Of a stretch of 64,000 bases of DNA, positions 36,457 through 48,417 are shown piece after piece. A program made the position numbers and the translations under genes. The notes under the pieces were generated by a model. That model was not told the origin of the DNA and ran no database searches. It saw only the letters and a program-made list of their open reading frames with translations. This DNA is from Saturnia japonica (Eukaryota > Arthropoda > Insecta > Lepidoptera > Saturniidae). Each line of letters starts with the position of its first letter. Within the stretch, counting starts at the first letter, position 1. The stretch is taken from NCBI GenBank assembly GCA_033032175.1, contig CM065310.1:7874001-7938000 (forward strand). The letters are read 5' to 3'.

Positions 36457-36665
36457 GATGTGAAACATCGAAATTTTTTGTATTACTTATATAATATTAA
36501 AATTTACATGAAATCGCGACAACTCAATTATTTTCATAATTATATATTAATAAATGCATAATTCATAGTACATATATTCAATCATATAGCGTGGCGATGC
36601 GTCGCCGCGGCCTGTATTGCCACGCCAACAATCAGATTTACCCTCGTCTATAGATGTTTCACATC
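36457..36665. repeat. Repeat with nested inverted arms
   Basis: GATGTGAAACATC (36457-36469) faces its exact reverse complement at 36653-36665. Inside, GCGTGGC (36589-36595) faces GCCACGC (36619-36625) around a GATGCGTCGCCGCGGCC core. I have seen similar cores in other Lepidoptera, but this is recollection, not a search. Confidence 0.5.
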
Positions 36666-37019
36666 AAAAATGTTTGACAAATTATTACCTTGTTTTTCAT
36701 TCTGTTAACCATGATGTAAATGTTAAATTTAAAACAACGTTGAAATTTATCGACATCCTCAGTAGGTACCGACAGCAATAATTCTGATTAAGTCACAGCA
36801 CTATCGAAATGATTAGCTCTGCATTCAATTCGCGCACTTACTATACTTTCAATATAAAATATCGTAGACGTATTATTTCTACAAAAATGTAGTAATGGTG
36901 TTGATTTAAATGTATTCCAAATATAGATGTGAACTATTTTATTGTATAATGACGCAGCGATTGAAAGCGAATTTTAGCTTTCGACACTAAGTATAGTGTA
37001 TTAAATGTTAGACTAGCAA

Positions 37020-37275
37020 CTTAAAACAAGACTCTCTTTAGCAAAAAAGAAAACGAATTTGAATGATTTTGAGGAGTTTCTTGTGTATCTTTAAAGTAGA
37101 AGGTCCAATGCCAAAGACATTCAACAATCCTATCCAACAAGAAAAGGGTCATCCAAATCAGTTCATAAACAAAGAATATATGGCTGAACAATGAACACCC
37201 ACAAAAAAAACATTCGAATTGAGTAACCTCAGTATTTTTTTGAAGTCCGCTAAAAAGCGTTTTTTTTTTCTGTAA
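37020..37275 (+). repeat. Dispersed repeat family C
   Basis: ATTTTGAGGAGTTTCTTGTG, GAAGGTCCAATGCCAAAG, AAATCAGTTCATAAACAAAG and AATTGAGTAACCTC give the family order, ending in TTGAAGTCCGCTAAAAAGCG and a T run. Confidence 0.6.
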
Positions 37276-38547
37276 TATACTATCTATTAATATACATTGG
37301 AATATGTTATAATCATATATATTGAACTATTGATATAGATTATAAGTTATAGTTATGTAATAGTAATGTACATTGCATATAAATTTATCCACTATTAATC
37401 ATACTTGATGTAAACAGTGACGCTATATTAGCTTTCTGTTAATATGTACCTGTACATTGATTTGTAGCAGCTTAATATGTTTGCTCGACTAATATTACGT
37501 TAGCTTTAACGTTTATATTGGACGTGATATATTAAAGCGATGATACAAGACCATGGTTTATGAAATTGTGATAGTAGATAGATGCATATTAAATTAATAG
37601 ATATATTTTACTGAAAAAATAGCTTCTTTTGTGTAATTTATCGGTTAATTCAATTATCTTGGAACTTGATATGTTAACATGTTGATTAATTATTTATTTA
37701 TAAATCTGAACCGAGAAATATCATACAAACTTTCCATCTCATTCTACAGTCTTAGAGGTTGAATTTCAAAAATCCTTTCTTAAATGATGCTTACAATATA
37801 AAGTCAATACCCTCCTCAAATTTTACATGATAAGTCGGTGATAAGTCAGTCAGAACAAAGCCTGCTATAATTATATAAAAAATCGGACAAGTAGCGAATA
37901 GAACTCGCACCCATAGGGGTTCCGAACAAATTATTGTAGTCTTTTACATAAATATTATTTATATATTATACTTATATCTATCTCTGTATGTCCATATGTC
38001 TATTTGTTGGTGTGCTTATAACTCAAGAACCACTCTGTGAATATTGATTATTATTTTATATATTTTTTTACTAAAAAGATTTTAGGCTATTTGTTGTAAC
38101 GTTATGCAACAAAATAGAAGGAAAAACAAGTAATGATAATATAAAATCAACACGGAAAAAAATCATTACCAGCACGCTTTCTTGGAATACCTTCACTGCC
38201 AAAACCGTTATACATGGAAAAATAGAAACACAATACCAATAGATATTAAAAAATCTTCTTGTCCAATATACTAGACATCTGTGTAAACTAGAAAGATCTA
38301 AAACAACTACAACCAACTTTAATATTTAAATCACGATAAGCAATTTAATGTTACAGAAGAAATCAAAATTATTTATGTCATGTTAGAAATATATGTGAAA
38401 CAACATTAAATGAATTTTATGCTCAAAAAGACGACCCAGATCATTGTTTACTATTTGGTATATGGATAACATTATATGCATAACTCGTAGGAGAACTTTC
38501 AAAATTGTATGTACTTTGGAAGTACCCTGTAGGTTTTATGGTACTTA

Positions 38548-38690
38548 CACCGCAGTAAAAATTCCGCTAATGCGCCAATTGTATAAATAGCTATCAATGA
38601 ATATATATGGTGACCGATCTGTTCTGGCACGCTCGCTCGGCTCGTGCGCTTTGTTCAAAAACAAACCTAAGCGGAATTTTTGCTGCGGTG
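38548..38690. repeat. MITE-like unit with 23-bp inverted termini
   Basis: CACCGCAGTAAAAATTCCGC (38548 on) pairs with GCGGAATTTTTGCTGCGGTG (to 38690), with two mismatches over 23 bp. The 143-bp unit is GC-richer than its flanks and its interior contains GGCACGCTCGCTCGGCTCG. No clear target duplication was found. The 60-codon frame over it is a chance reading. Confidence 0.6.
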
Positions 38691-39116
38691 GCGTTAATAC
38701 GTATGTACCTGTTTTATAATTGGTCACTATGACTTAGGCTTTTTTTATGAAGGGCTGAACTGGCTGCTTCTTTTCATGCTATTAACCTAGAAACTTGATT
38801 TTTCTACAGCAGTTTCAAGTCATAAATCTTAGTATTCGGTATTAATTTCAACTGTGTACCTTAGGCCCTTTTAAAAAAAAAGTAAACTTAATATAATTAC
38901 TCTGAATTAGGAATTTCATATTTTTGGATTTATTCCTCTCTTAGTGCCTCTCTTAGTGCCAAATTTCAAGGCTGTAAGTTTGCGGGAAATACCCTATAGG
39001 TTTTGATAATTGTTTCGTTAGCGTTATTTTAACTATGAAGTGCACCGTATCTCTTTAATTTGTTAACCTAGAAAATTAATTTTTTACAGCAGCATAAGGT
39101 CATAAGCTTTATAGTA

Positions 39117-40418
39117 CAAGGTGTCCAGAAAGGGTATCGGGTATTTGTTTTCGCGCCATATTCGAAACGGGGTGCTAAAGGGTGCGGGGAGGGGTTCGTG
39201 GCGTCCGCCATTTTGTGGAGTTTTAGTCACGATGGAACAGTACTCGGGGACGTATCGCGCATTTTGCGTACGAGCGTATTATCGTAATGGTGATTCAATA
39301 GTCACTGCTCAACGTCTCTATCGTGCGGAATATCGTACACGCCACGCGCCAAGTGACGATAGCATTAGGAAATGGATCAGGATGTTCGAGAATACAGGTG
39401 CGACATTTAAAATTCAAAACTCTGGTCGTCCTCGTTCAGTTCGCGATGAAGAAACAATTGAAGAAGTTGAGGCGTCGGTTCGTCAAAATCCGTCTTTATC
39501 CATCCGAAAGCGAAGCCAAGCGTTGAACATCAAAAAATCGTCTTTACATTCGATTTTAAAGAAAGACTTACATCTAAAAGCCTATAAAATTCAATTGGTT
39601 CAAGAATTGAAGGATACGGACTATGCTAATCGACTGAATTTTGCGAACGAAATACTGCAGCGATTTAACAACTTTAACAACATACTGTTCAGTGACGAAG
39701 CAAATTTTCACCTGAATGGTCATGTTAATAAGCAGAATTGTCGGTACTGGGCAGTGGAAAATCCGAGACGAAAGCATGAACGACCCCTGCATAGCCCAAA
39801 GGTAGTTGTTTGGGCCGCTATGTCTGCTAAAGGCATAATTGGTCCTTATTTTCATGAAGATCAACGAGGCCGTGCAATTAATGTGAATAGTGACCGTTAT
39901 TGCGATATGTTGCGAATTTTTTTGGTCCCAGAGTTGCAGGAGTTTGCAGGTTTCAACTCAAGAACGTGGTTCCAGCAAGATGGGGCCACTTGCCATACCT
40001 CAAATGACTCAATGGAAGTTGTTAACGAATTATTCCCTAATAAAGTCATTTCGCGAAGGGGTAACATCAACTGGCCTCCCAGAAGCCCCGACCTTAGCCC
40101 GCTTGACTATTTTGCATGGGGATACCTTAAAAGTAAGGTTTATCAAAACAATCCGACGAACCTAACCCAGTTAAAGCAAAACATCAGGTCAGAAATGGCA
40201 GCAATATCGATAGCTATGTGTCAACGTGTTATCGCCAATCTTCGTTTCCGTTTAGAAGAGTGCCAGCAACGTAACGGTCATCATTTGGATAACATCATCT
40301 TTTCCAAATAATTCTCCAATTCATATGCTAATAATAAACAATAAACTTTTTTATTGCATACAAATAATTTTTGTTTCATTTAACTTACAAATACCCGATA
40401 CCCTTTCTGGACACCTTG
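39117..40418 (+). mobile_element. Full-length DD41D mariner-superfamily transposon
   Basis: The element is 1302 bp, bounded by a TA duplication (39115-39116 and 40419-40420). Perfect 32-bp terminal inverted repeats lie at 39117-39148 and 40387-40418, beginning CAAGGTGTCCAGAAAGGG. It carries one intact transposase frame and two overlapping AATAAA signals (40333-40345) before the right repeat. It is inserted in an older dispersed repeat whose halves flank the TA. Identical inverted repeats and an open frame point to recent insertion. Confidence 0.95.
39232..40311 (+). CDS. DD41D (rosa-like) mariner transposase, intact
   Basis: The product is a 359-residue cut-and-paste transposase. The frame is open upstream to 39121, but the ATG at 39232 (MEQYSG) is chosen because the upstream part would translate the terminal repeat, and the related copy at 34 kb has the same ATG. 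The N-terminal 110 residues form the DNA-binding region, with two helix-turn-helix stretches separated by a GRPR motif (65-68). The catalytic acidic residues are Asp155 (in FSDEANF), Asp250 (in QQDGATC) and Asp292 (in SPLDYF). The spacing of the last two (41 between) distinguishes it from mariner DD34D, Tc1 DD34E and maT DD37D. FLVPEL (230-235) sits where mariners have WVPHEL, and RSPDL precedes the last Asp. No stops or frameshifts are seen. Activity is inferred, not shown. Confidence 0.93.
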   Translation: MEQYSGTYRAFCVRAYYRNGDSIVTAQRLYRAEYRTRHAPSDDSIRKWIRMFENTGATFKIQNSGRPRSVRDEETIEEVEASVRQNPSLSIRKRSQALNIKKSSLHSILKKDLHLKAYKIQLVQELKDTDYANRLNFANEILQRFNNFNNILFSDEANFHLNGHVNKQNCRYWAVENPRRKHERPLHSPKVVVWAAMSAKGIIGPYFHEDQRGRAINVNSDRYCDMLRIFLVPELQEFAGFNSRTWFQQDGATCHTSNDSMEVVNELFPNKVISRRGNINWPPRSPDLSPLDYFAWGYLKSKVYQNNPTNLTQLKQNIRSEMAAISIAMCQRVIANLRFRLEECQQRNGHHLDNIIFSK

Positions 40419-40869
40419 TACATGATATCAATTTCAATATTATAGCTCAAGTCGTTTACAAGAAAAAGTGTCTTGACTCACAGACAGACAGCCAGCCAGT
40501 CAGCTAGACAGAGAGGCAGACGGGTAAAAAAGTAATCATATAAGAGTTCCTTCTTTTCATTATATCTTACGGAGCCCTAAAAATCTTACGTAGTAAATAT
40601 TCTGTGACATACTATTACCATATACGACTACATGTAAATGATTTTTATAGTAATATAAACGGTGTTATAGCTATTAAAAAGGTATACTAATTTTCCCTGA
40701 AAAGCGTATTTTATTTATTCTGATTTAAAGCTTCTAATAATATGTAGATATAATATTATAACTGTATTAAGTGTAGAAACTGCTCAAAAACTGTAAATGA
40801 CAACGATTCATTAACTGATTAATAGTTTGCAAGTTAACGGTCGATGTTTTTGTCCGGAAATGCCCAAAA

Positions 40870-41085
40870 CCAAACTTTGCGGTCGAGTATGAAATGAATT
40901 ATGGTTACTATTTACCGGAAGATGACATTTCTCGAATCGGCCCATTAATTTTAAATGGAGCGACGACGCGACGCGACGGGGCTACATTTCATCTGTTTGG
41001 CTGCACACGAGGCCTTCGCCGAATAGCTATTTTCGGTAACGTATCCGAAAATTTATATCCACGAGTTAGTTCTGAATCGTTGCAT
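40870..41085 (+). repeat. Unidentified repeated block D
   Basis: The partner of 14735-14910. It is GC-richer than its surroundings and includes ATGGAGCGACGACGCGACGC. A 69-codon frame (40894-41103) runs over it but is not preserved in the other copy. Confidence 0.6.
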
Positions 41086-41204
41086 GGTAGCAGAATAAGT
41101 TGAATTTATAGAATATCACTTTATGTGATATTTGCTTATGTGTAGAGACTAATCCTTGTCAATTACTGAGGTGAGTTTTGTTAACTTCATAGAAAATGTT
41201 ACTT

Positions 41205-41472
41205 GAAGTATAACATACCATACCATCACGCTTATATCCCCCAAGTATTAGGCAGAGGTGTACTAATGTACACCCACAGTTCGCCGGGTATAGTGTTTTT
41301 AGATTCCGTGTAATAGGGGCGAACCTATTGTCATCGATCGAGCACAAAGCTAAACTGCGAGCTGCTACTGAGAATTTAATAGAAACCCCCAATAACACTT
41401 TGCTCGATCTGGGAATCGGAACCAAGATCTCAAGCATAGCAATCGGGCTTACGATCACTAGGTTAATAAGGC
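41205..41472 (-). repeat. tRNA-derived SINE (family A), reverse copy
   Basis: On the minus strand the head AACCTAGTGATCGTAAGC (near 41465) and box B GGTTCCGATTCCCAG are followed by GCAAAGTGTTATTGGGGG and the family A body. The tail at 41205-41220 reads ATGGTATGGTATG. Confidence 0.8.
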
Positions 41473-41673
41473 CTGAAATATTTAAGATTAATAATATACT
41501 TTCAAAGAGCTGTTTGCTTAAACTTTAGAATGAATCATCAATCTGAGTAGGTAATTTGTCGAATGATTTCGAATATTTAATTTTGAGATATTGCAATCGA
41601 TAAATATTGGAACCCATTTACGAACGAACATGAACGATTTTGTAAATTTAATAATAGTATGTAATACATATTA

Positions 41674-42000
41674 CTAGCTGACCCGTGCGAATGTTTTGCA
41701 CATAAAATGTAAACAATCTAACAGAGCTGTCATGTTGTTAGTTAACAAATGGCGCCTTGAGTATATTTTTACTGGTATCAATTACAGAGATCTGGTATCG
41801 AAAGATGGGATTCCCAATAGAAAAGATCATTAATCATTTTTGAAACTATTTGTCTGTGTTTCGTCAATAGCAATGAACATAAGCTTCAAAATAATGTTTG
41901 AATCATTAATTTGAAGAAGAATTACTTGAGATACAACTCATCCAGGAAAACACCTTTGACAAATAATATGATTTTACACCTCCGTTTAAATATACAAAAA
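41674..42000 (-). mobile_element. 3' end of a Helitron-like element (reverse)
   Basis: Read on the minus strand, the terminus is GCACGGGTCAGCTAG|T (CTAG 41674-41677). It is shared with the ends at 45539 and 47803, and the shared part continues through ACATGACAGCTCTGTTAGA-like text. The same family seems to resume around 42650-42900, which matches 45700-45960. The 5' end could not be placed, so the extent is a minimum. Confidence 0.5.
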
Positions 42001-45000
42001 TTAAATATTCGAAATAATTTACATATTATTTTTACAACTCGATTTAAATACCCCAAGAATAAATTTTCATAATCGTTCGACAAATTACCGAGATTGATTT
42101 CGTTGTAAAGTTTATATCAAAAGCTCTTAACTGTCGGAAGGTAAAGTTTTGAAATTTTTCTGCAAGGTGCAATGAATCTAAGTGCGCTAAGTTATTAGAG
42201 AGTTCACGGGATTAAGAATATTCGCGCTGCTTGGAATTACTCGCTGAAGATATTATTATGGTTTCACAACTTTAAGCTTATGCAGTGATGTTTCTGTTTT
42301 GTATTGTTTTTTATATTGATCACAACAATAGACCTATAAAGATAAAAAAAAAATATTGTACTTATTATCTATTCTCTTAATATTTGTTTAGTATAAATAT
42401 GAAAAATATATCTTATTTTGAATACATCATTTAAATCAGTATTCTACCAGATTTCATATGTCAGTGAACAGAAACGCCTACAACAAAATAAATATGATGT
42501 CATCCACACACATTGCAGTGCAAATTGCACAAAATTGGACATTCTAACGGAAAGGTAAATCTGAATCTGAACCTGTAAATGCTAATACATATGTTGTTTT
42601 TCTTCTTTTTTTTGTAGGCATTGGATTTCCTTTAAGTTGAACTTCGTACTATTTTCCTAATCTTCAAAGTATTCAAACATCAATCTAAAAAAGTGCCTCC
42701 CTTGCTAGAACTGCCCAAGAAGTTTTTAAACATATGCATGCATGATTTCTAGTTATTATTATATTATTATTCATTTAGTTATCAACTTCACTTGTACAGA
42801 ATAACCAAATTATATCAAGCAAAATACCACCAATATTACATAATATAGTGTCAAACGCCTAATGAATTAAAATAAAAACCACTTCATAGCGGTTCAGGAC
42901 TCCGCCAAAAAATTTATCACTTCACTACTAGCCCATAATGTTGCTAAATCAACTAAACTTGAATATCGGAGTATCATAAAAATCCCCTCGAACAATCTGA
43001 GGCTCGAAACTGCCGAATTGCAGATCACCGTTTCAATTCTATTTTAAGCATTTCATCACTTTTAGAACGAGAATAACTTTACTATTATTTCAGTGAGTAC
43101 GAATGCATAAATGAATACTTTATTGCACTTTTAGTATGTACACTGGCAAGCAGCATTTTCTACCAGCTAACCAGCGGTAACATGGAAAAAAATATTATTG
43201 TCGGTTGTACAATAGGAAATTAAATTTAAATATAAAACAAATATGAGCAAACACAAAAATATAATAACTTACAAAAGTGAATAAATATAAATACATACAT
43301 GAACATAAATAAAGTGTATAGTCACTAAATAATAATAAAAACATGTCTTTTGAATATTATTATATTATTATTACTTATAATACCTTAATTAAACTTGCAC
43401 AATGAACTAGGATTTTCTATAACGAACCATACATCTAACAAACCTAATCATACATCTATATCCATACATTGAATTCTATGCTTGTAAGGCGGCGGCGATT
43501 TTCGATAAATTACTATTTCAGCGATAACTACTGCTCTTATACTTTACTTACCATCATACCACTTTTCACACTACTAATAAATGTAAAAGGAAAACACAAA
43601 GACAGTGCCTTAACTTTCTACTTTAAAAAGGTTTAGTGACCCAATATAAAGGTCAATGCAAACAGTACTTGAATTCAAAAAAGTTATCTGCGGCCCGAAT
43701 CCGATTTATAATATGAAAAGTTAAACGACTGTTGTTTAAGTATCGTCAAAAAGTAAATTTCGTTGAATGCTGTTGTTTGGTTCTTTGTTTCTTATGTTGA
43801 ACATTTTTCCGCCTCCAGAGGTAAATTATCACGCAGAAAGTTTGTAAAATGTCGTTCATTTGTTTTTATTATTTTTTGAACGGATGAAAAAGTATAAAGA
43901 TTTTCATAAGACAACTTTGGTGAATGCCTCCTTCCATAATAAATTATATTTTATCATCAAGATTGTAATGTAAAAATGATAACGCTCTAAGATAAAAACT
44001 TATACAGAAATAATATTATATCATAATTCTTGGTAATATATATTTATTCCGATATTCAAAAGACAAATGAAAGTAAAAACTTACTAAAAACCATAAAGAC
44101 ATTAAATAATTTGAAACGTGTTTACATATTAATTTTTATAATATTTTTTTATCTCAAAACAGACTGTCACTTAAAACAAGCAGATTCTAATTGATGTATG
44201 TTATTTTATAATTTTTGACTATAAACACACATAAGTACAATAAATTAATTTAACCAGTAGTCCACACAGAGGTACTTTTTTTGTTAAGGAATATTTTAAA
44301 ATATATGGATCAAAACTGCATTTTCAAACCATTTCTGATTTCAATAATGATATCTCCAATTCTTTTGATTGAGGAAGGTGTTACTTTGCGAAAATCCATC
44401 GGATATATATTATCTACAATTCTGATTTCAAAATAATGTAATTACATAAATTTGTACAAATAAAGAATGTAAACCCCACAATTATTATTCTAAATTAGAC
44501 TCTCGAGGCATCTTTAATATGATTGGAGTGATTAAAGTGATTAAAATAAGTTACTTACAAAGCAATTAAGGAAACGATCGTGGGAAACACAAGTTCAGTT
44601 AGGGATATAATTACAAAGAGACTCGCAAAGATGTTCAGAATTCGACTAAAATTATTTCCTTAATTTTTCACTAAAAACTTTTGAGGTGTACTTGTTGAGA
44701 GAATATGAAACCGTAGGAACTGCTCTGAAGAAGATGTATGTTATAATAAAAAGTATTATGATACATAAGGACAAGGGGTTCAACCGTGGCAGTAACTTTT
44801 CATTATTTCAAAGAGTTTGTTCCTTTTCACGAACACATTAAAGTTTTCTTATGTTCGTTTTATTTTCAGTTCTGCATTATAAAGTTACAACCGGCTGGGT
44901 TTCTCGTTTAATTTAAAGTTTTTTTGAGTAGTGAAATTCTTCTTAAGTAAAAGAAAATGGAAATTTACTACATTTGCAAGTTTTTTAATTATGAGAATTT

Positions 45001-45010
45001 ATATTTTTAT
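42000..45010. other. AT-rich non-coding with dispersed-repeat scraps
   Basis: 42640-42900 matches the 45.7-45.96 kb repeat. 43110-43330 shares ATGAGCAAACACA and AATAAATATAAATAC with 7860-7920. Otherwise no feature. Confidence 0.45.
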
Positions 45011-45011
45011 A

Positions 45012-45138
45012 TCGGCCGTGCTATAATTACTATCTTGATACCTGTGGTATTACAACCGCCCATAGGCTTCGGTAACCATTTACCATCAGGCGAGCCGTAT
45101 GCTTATTTGCCACATTTGTAGAATTAAAAAAAATGTCG
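45012..45138 (+). mobile_element. LINE 3'-end fragment with A-rich tail
   Basis: GGTAACCATTTACCATCAGG followed by CGAGCCGTATGC is the 3' UTR wording of a common lepidopteran LINE. It ends in a short A run at 45125-45134. No coding sequence is attached. Confidence 0.55.
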
Positions 45139-45538
45139 ATAGGTGAAAAACTAAAGCGAGTTATTACGCACCGTATTGAATATGGTAGGCTTTATAAAAG
45201 CAGTAAAAAGTCTCTCTAATTAATTTTTAACTTCCACTCGTTCAATCTCGCTCTCGGTCCGCGCATGTTTATCGTTCAACATTTTCTATCGTAAAATATT
45301 TTTAGCTCTGTACATTTTACCAAGTAATTTATGTGAAATATTTTGTAAATATGTTAAACACTTGAGGGTGCGGCACATCAAGCCGTTTCCACAACATTAC
45401 GTTAATATGATAATGATAATAATAATTTGATAATAGTATACAAAGCCTTATAATAAAAAAAATAATTATAAAAACAAACAAAATTGTTTACTTTACTTCA
45501 TGTTAAATTGATTACGAACAAAGCAAATTACATAATAA

Positions 45539-45960
45539 CTAGGTAATCCGTGCGTATATTTCTGACATTAAATAATGTAAACAATCTATCTGTCATGTTA
45601 GTATTAACAGATGTTTAATAGATAGCACTGTAAATAGGTGTTCATTAGCATCAACAGATGGCACAACTAATGAAAAATATTTTGTTCTTTTTGTTTCAGC
45701 ACCGCAAAAAGCACTTACCAGTGTCAGTGTATTTAAGTCTTCATAGTATTTTTTTAATATTCAAAGTTGAGTCTGACAAGATGCTAACTTCCGAGATTTT
45801 TTCTAGGGAGTTTTTGTGGCAACTCAAAATGCATTTTTCCAGTTTATATTTAAAATCCACTTCAAATATGCACAATACCCTAACTATATCACACAAATTG
45901 TCAATATTACATAATATAGGATCAAATAACCGGTGTTAATGATTTAAAATAAAAACCACA
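45539..45960 (-). mobile_element. Helitron-like element, reverse, same family as 41.7 kb
   Basis: The minus-strand terminus is CGCACGGATTACCTAG|T (CTAG 45539-45542), followed inward by AACATGACAGATAGATTG. Text at 45860-45960 (TATTACATAATATAG and AATAAAAACCAC) recurs at 42830-42890 and 26160-26220. A 93-codon frame inside (45658-45939) has no recognisable product and is taken as chance. Confidence 0.5.
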
Positions 45961-46109
45961 AAATACCATCTAAAATCCAGCCAAACGCTCCGAAAATATT
46001 TTTAAATTATTTTTAACGAATACATTAATCATTTTGTTGAATCATTTATTATTTTGATACACGTAGGTATACTACTAAACGGGATCCTGCAAAAAACTGT
46101 GCCTGCAAA

Positions 46110-47690
46110 AAACGGGATGTTGCCGTGGGAAAGCGCCCTTAGTTGTATAAAATTATGTTAATTGATTAGTTTATTCCACTAAGGAATTATTCGAGTTTTA
46201 CGATAATTTGCTAATTTTGATATTGTTACTACTAGATGGATGAGAAAGAAAACATCGTAAGAAAACTTGAACGCTCGAGTATGGATGTTCTCGAAATGTA
46301 CCTACATCTAGTGAGAAAATACAGAACTACATGTTTATTCTCTACATATTTATTTAACTAAACCCGTGCCTTCATTCGGACGTAGCATTATTTTTTATTT
46401 AATTTAATAAATTTTAATTATCATTATTTTGTCACTCACACAAGCACCATTAGAAATAGCTCTTCCACACTACGATAATTAGTTGCTGTATTCTAGGAGA
46501 TTTTTATTTTAGATAGGGTAATTCAATAAACAATTTTGGATAAATAATATCTGTATAAATATTTAAATTGTAAGAATTTTGTATCGTTACTTACATTTTT
46601 ATGAATAGCTGAATTTATTTTTGAAAAGTAAAAGTATTTTGTAAATAGCTTCGGCGAGTTGGAAATGCATAAAGAGCCTTCCCTTATTACGTAAATTACA
46701 TTATCTCCGGATGAAAGTGAGTCCTAAATTAATTTATGTCACTCAAATTTTGCAAGAATTTAAGGAAATCATTTCAGAGAAAAATTTCTTATTTCTTTAT
46801 CCTTTACAGCTACAGGAATATTTTAATATTTTACGGAAAATTTAAATTTTGAATAAATTAAGTGTTAGGTAACGGACAGCTAAGGCAAACTTTTTGCAAT
46901 ATTTAATTTCTCTATCAATGCCCCTATTTCTTTTTGGAATTATATCTATTTAAATTATGAAAGAATGACGGGAGTAAATTTTTACACACTGTAACAAAAC
47001 CGTTTTATTGAGGTGAAAATAGTCATTCTTGATGTTATTTAAAAAAATGCCATATCAATATCATCTACAAATAAATTACAAATGTTTAAATAAATACAAA
47101 ACTATTTTGTTATTTGTTTTCTTTTTCCTTTTATTTGTGATCCAATCAAATCAAATCAAACTTTGGGATCAAAAACAAAAAAACATCAAAGAAGTGTAAC
47201 TTTGTATCAATACTTACTCTGCCATCAACCATCGTTACTTAAAGGCAATACTTAAATAGTTTTTACTGTCTTTTGATCAGCATACAACCCTGCAAGACGT
47301 AACGAGTTATGTGTTCAGTTTTGAAACGATCGACTTTCTTAATCTTCGACTACAACGTTTATAGTTGTAATTTTACCAATACAATATAAAATTAACCTAA
47401 GCTTAGTTAAATTACAAAATTGAAAGTTATTTTCGATTCGAAGAACACAGACACGTTTCTCGATCTTTTTCGTTCAAGCTTTTTGATATCCGCGCCGAGT
47501 GAGCGTGTAAGGGTGTTGTAAAACAGAAAACGCTATAAAACTAAAAGTACGTATAGGTTTTATTACTGTCGGTTCCGCACCGATTTAACAATTCACAAGC
47601 ACGTGTGGAGGTAAACAAGTTAGTGTGGTTTCGAATGTACTGGTATCTTTTATCCTCTACATGAGTTATGTTCAGAGGGTCTAGTATTTG
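46110..47690. other. AT-rich non-coding, nothing supportable
   Basis: Only a short reminder of SINE-body wording at 46253-46285. Frames are short and unremarkable. Confidence 0.45.
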
Positions 47691-47803
47691 TTTTAATCGT
47701 TTTGTCATTCCTAATGAAAATAGATTCAACTAACATGACAGCTGTTAGATTATTTACATTTATTTAGATTTCATTATGCGAAATGTTCGCACGGATCAGC
47801 TAG
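47690..47803 (+). mobile_element. 3' end of a Helitron-like element
   Basis: ACATGACAGCTGTTAGATTA leads to TGTTCGCACGGATCAGCTAG|T at 47803. It is the plus-strand counterpart of the ends at 41674 and 45539. Only the last 110 bp or so can be matched. Confidence 0.5.
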
Positions 47804-47859
47804 TAATTTGATATTTCACTAAAACAATTTTTTTTTAATTTTTAAACAGAAAAGTATAA

Positions 47860-48080
47860 TAAAGAGATTCACAAGAAAAATTTTAACAAAAAAGAAAACC
47901 ACCTTCAGTGATTTTGAAGAGTTCCATTGTATAACTTCTATGCTCAAAGTCCAATGCCAATGAAATTAAAAGGTGATCCACTTTTGAGGTATCTAATAAA
48001 AAAATAACTATCCAAATCCGTTTATAAACGAAGAAGTTATAGCATAACGTCCATAATAAAATTATACAACCTCCCGTCTT
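47860..48080 (+). repeat. Dispersed repeat family C
   Basis: AAAAGAAAACCACCTTCAGTG, ATTTTGAAGAGTTCCATTG, CAAAGTCCAATGCCAATG and CCGTTTATAAACGAAGAAG follow the order of the 37.0-kb copy. It begins about 50 bp after the Helitron-like terminus at 47803. Confidence 0.55.
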
Positions 48081-48417
48081 TTATTGTTCTATAGTAAGCA
48101 TCACTTGTAAGAAAGCTTAGATAACGTACCTTATTAATCCATTTGGCAGTCATCGTCCTCGAGACTGATATTTGATGGCACGATTATACCTACGTGGGTA
48201 AATATTAAAAATTATCTATTAGATATTAAACATTGTACGTGGGTCACAAGTAACTGGTTAACCAACGGTAGCTAGCAACATTAAATTTCCAAGTATTCGA
48301 ACATGCTAAAAATCAACATTTCCAGGCCAATGTTCATTACGAGATTTAGATATTTTGGTACACGTATTAGTTATTTGTAAGTAGGTACATGGATTCCCTA
48401 GTACTTAAAATAAATGC

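Larger units (their letters stand above)
37870..40590. repeat. Old dispersed repeat split by a MITE-like unit and the DD41D mariner
   Basis: The left edge has AAAAAATCGGACAAGTAGCG and AGGGGTTCCGAAC. The right edge has a GACAGACAGCCAGCCAG tract and TACGGAGCCCTAAAAATC. This is the start and end wording of a widespread lepidopteran repeat. An internal duplication is visible (CTAGAAACTTGATTTTTCTACAGCAG-like text at 38791 and 39069). The mariner occupies a TA between CATAAGCTTTATAG and CATGATATCAATTTCAA. Confidence 0.55.

Noticed and set aside
39121..39231. Upstream extension of the transposase by 37 codons from a GTG
   Set aside because: This would translate the terminal inverted repeat; the ATG at 39232 is shared with the second copy.
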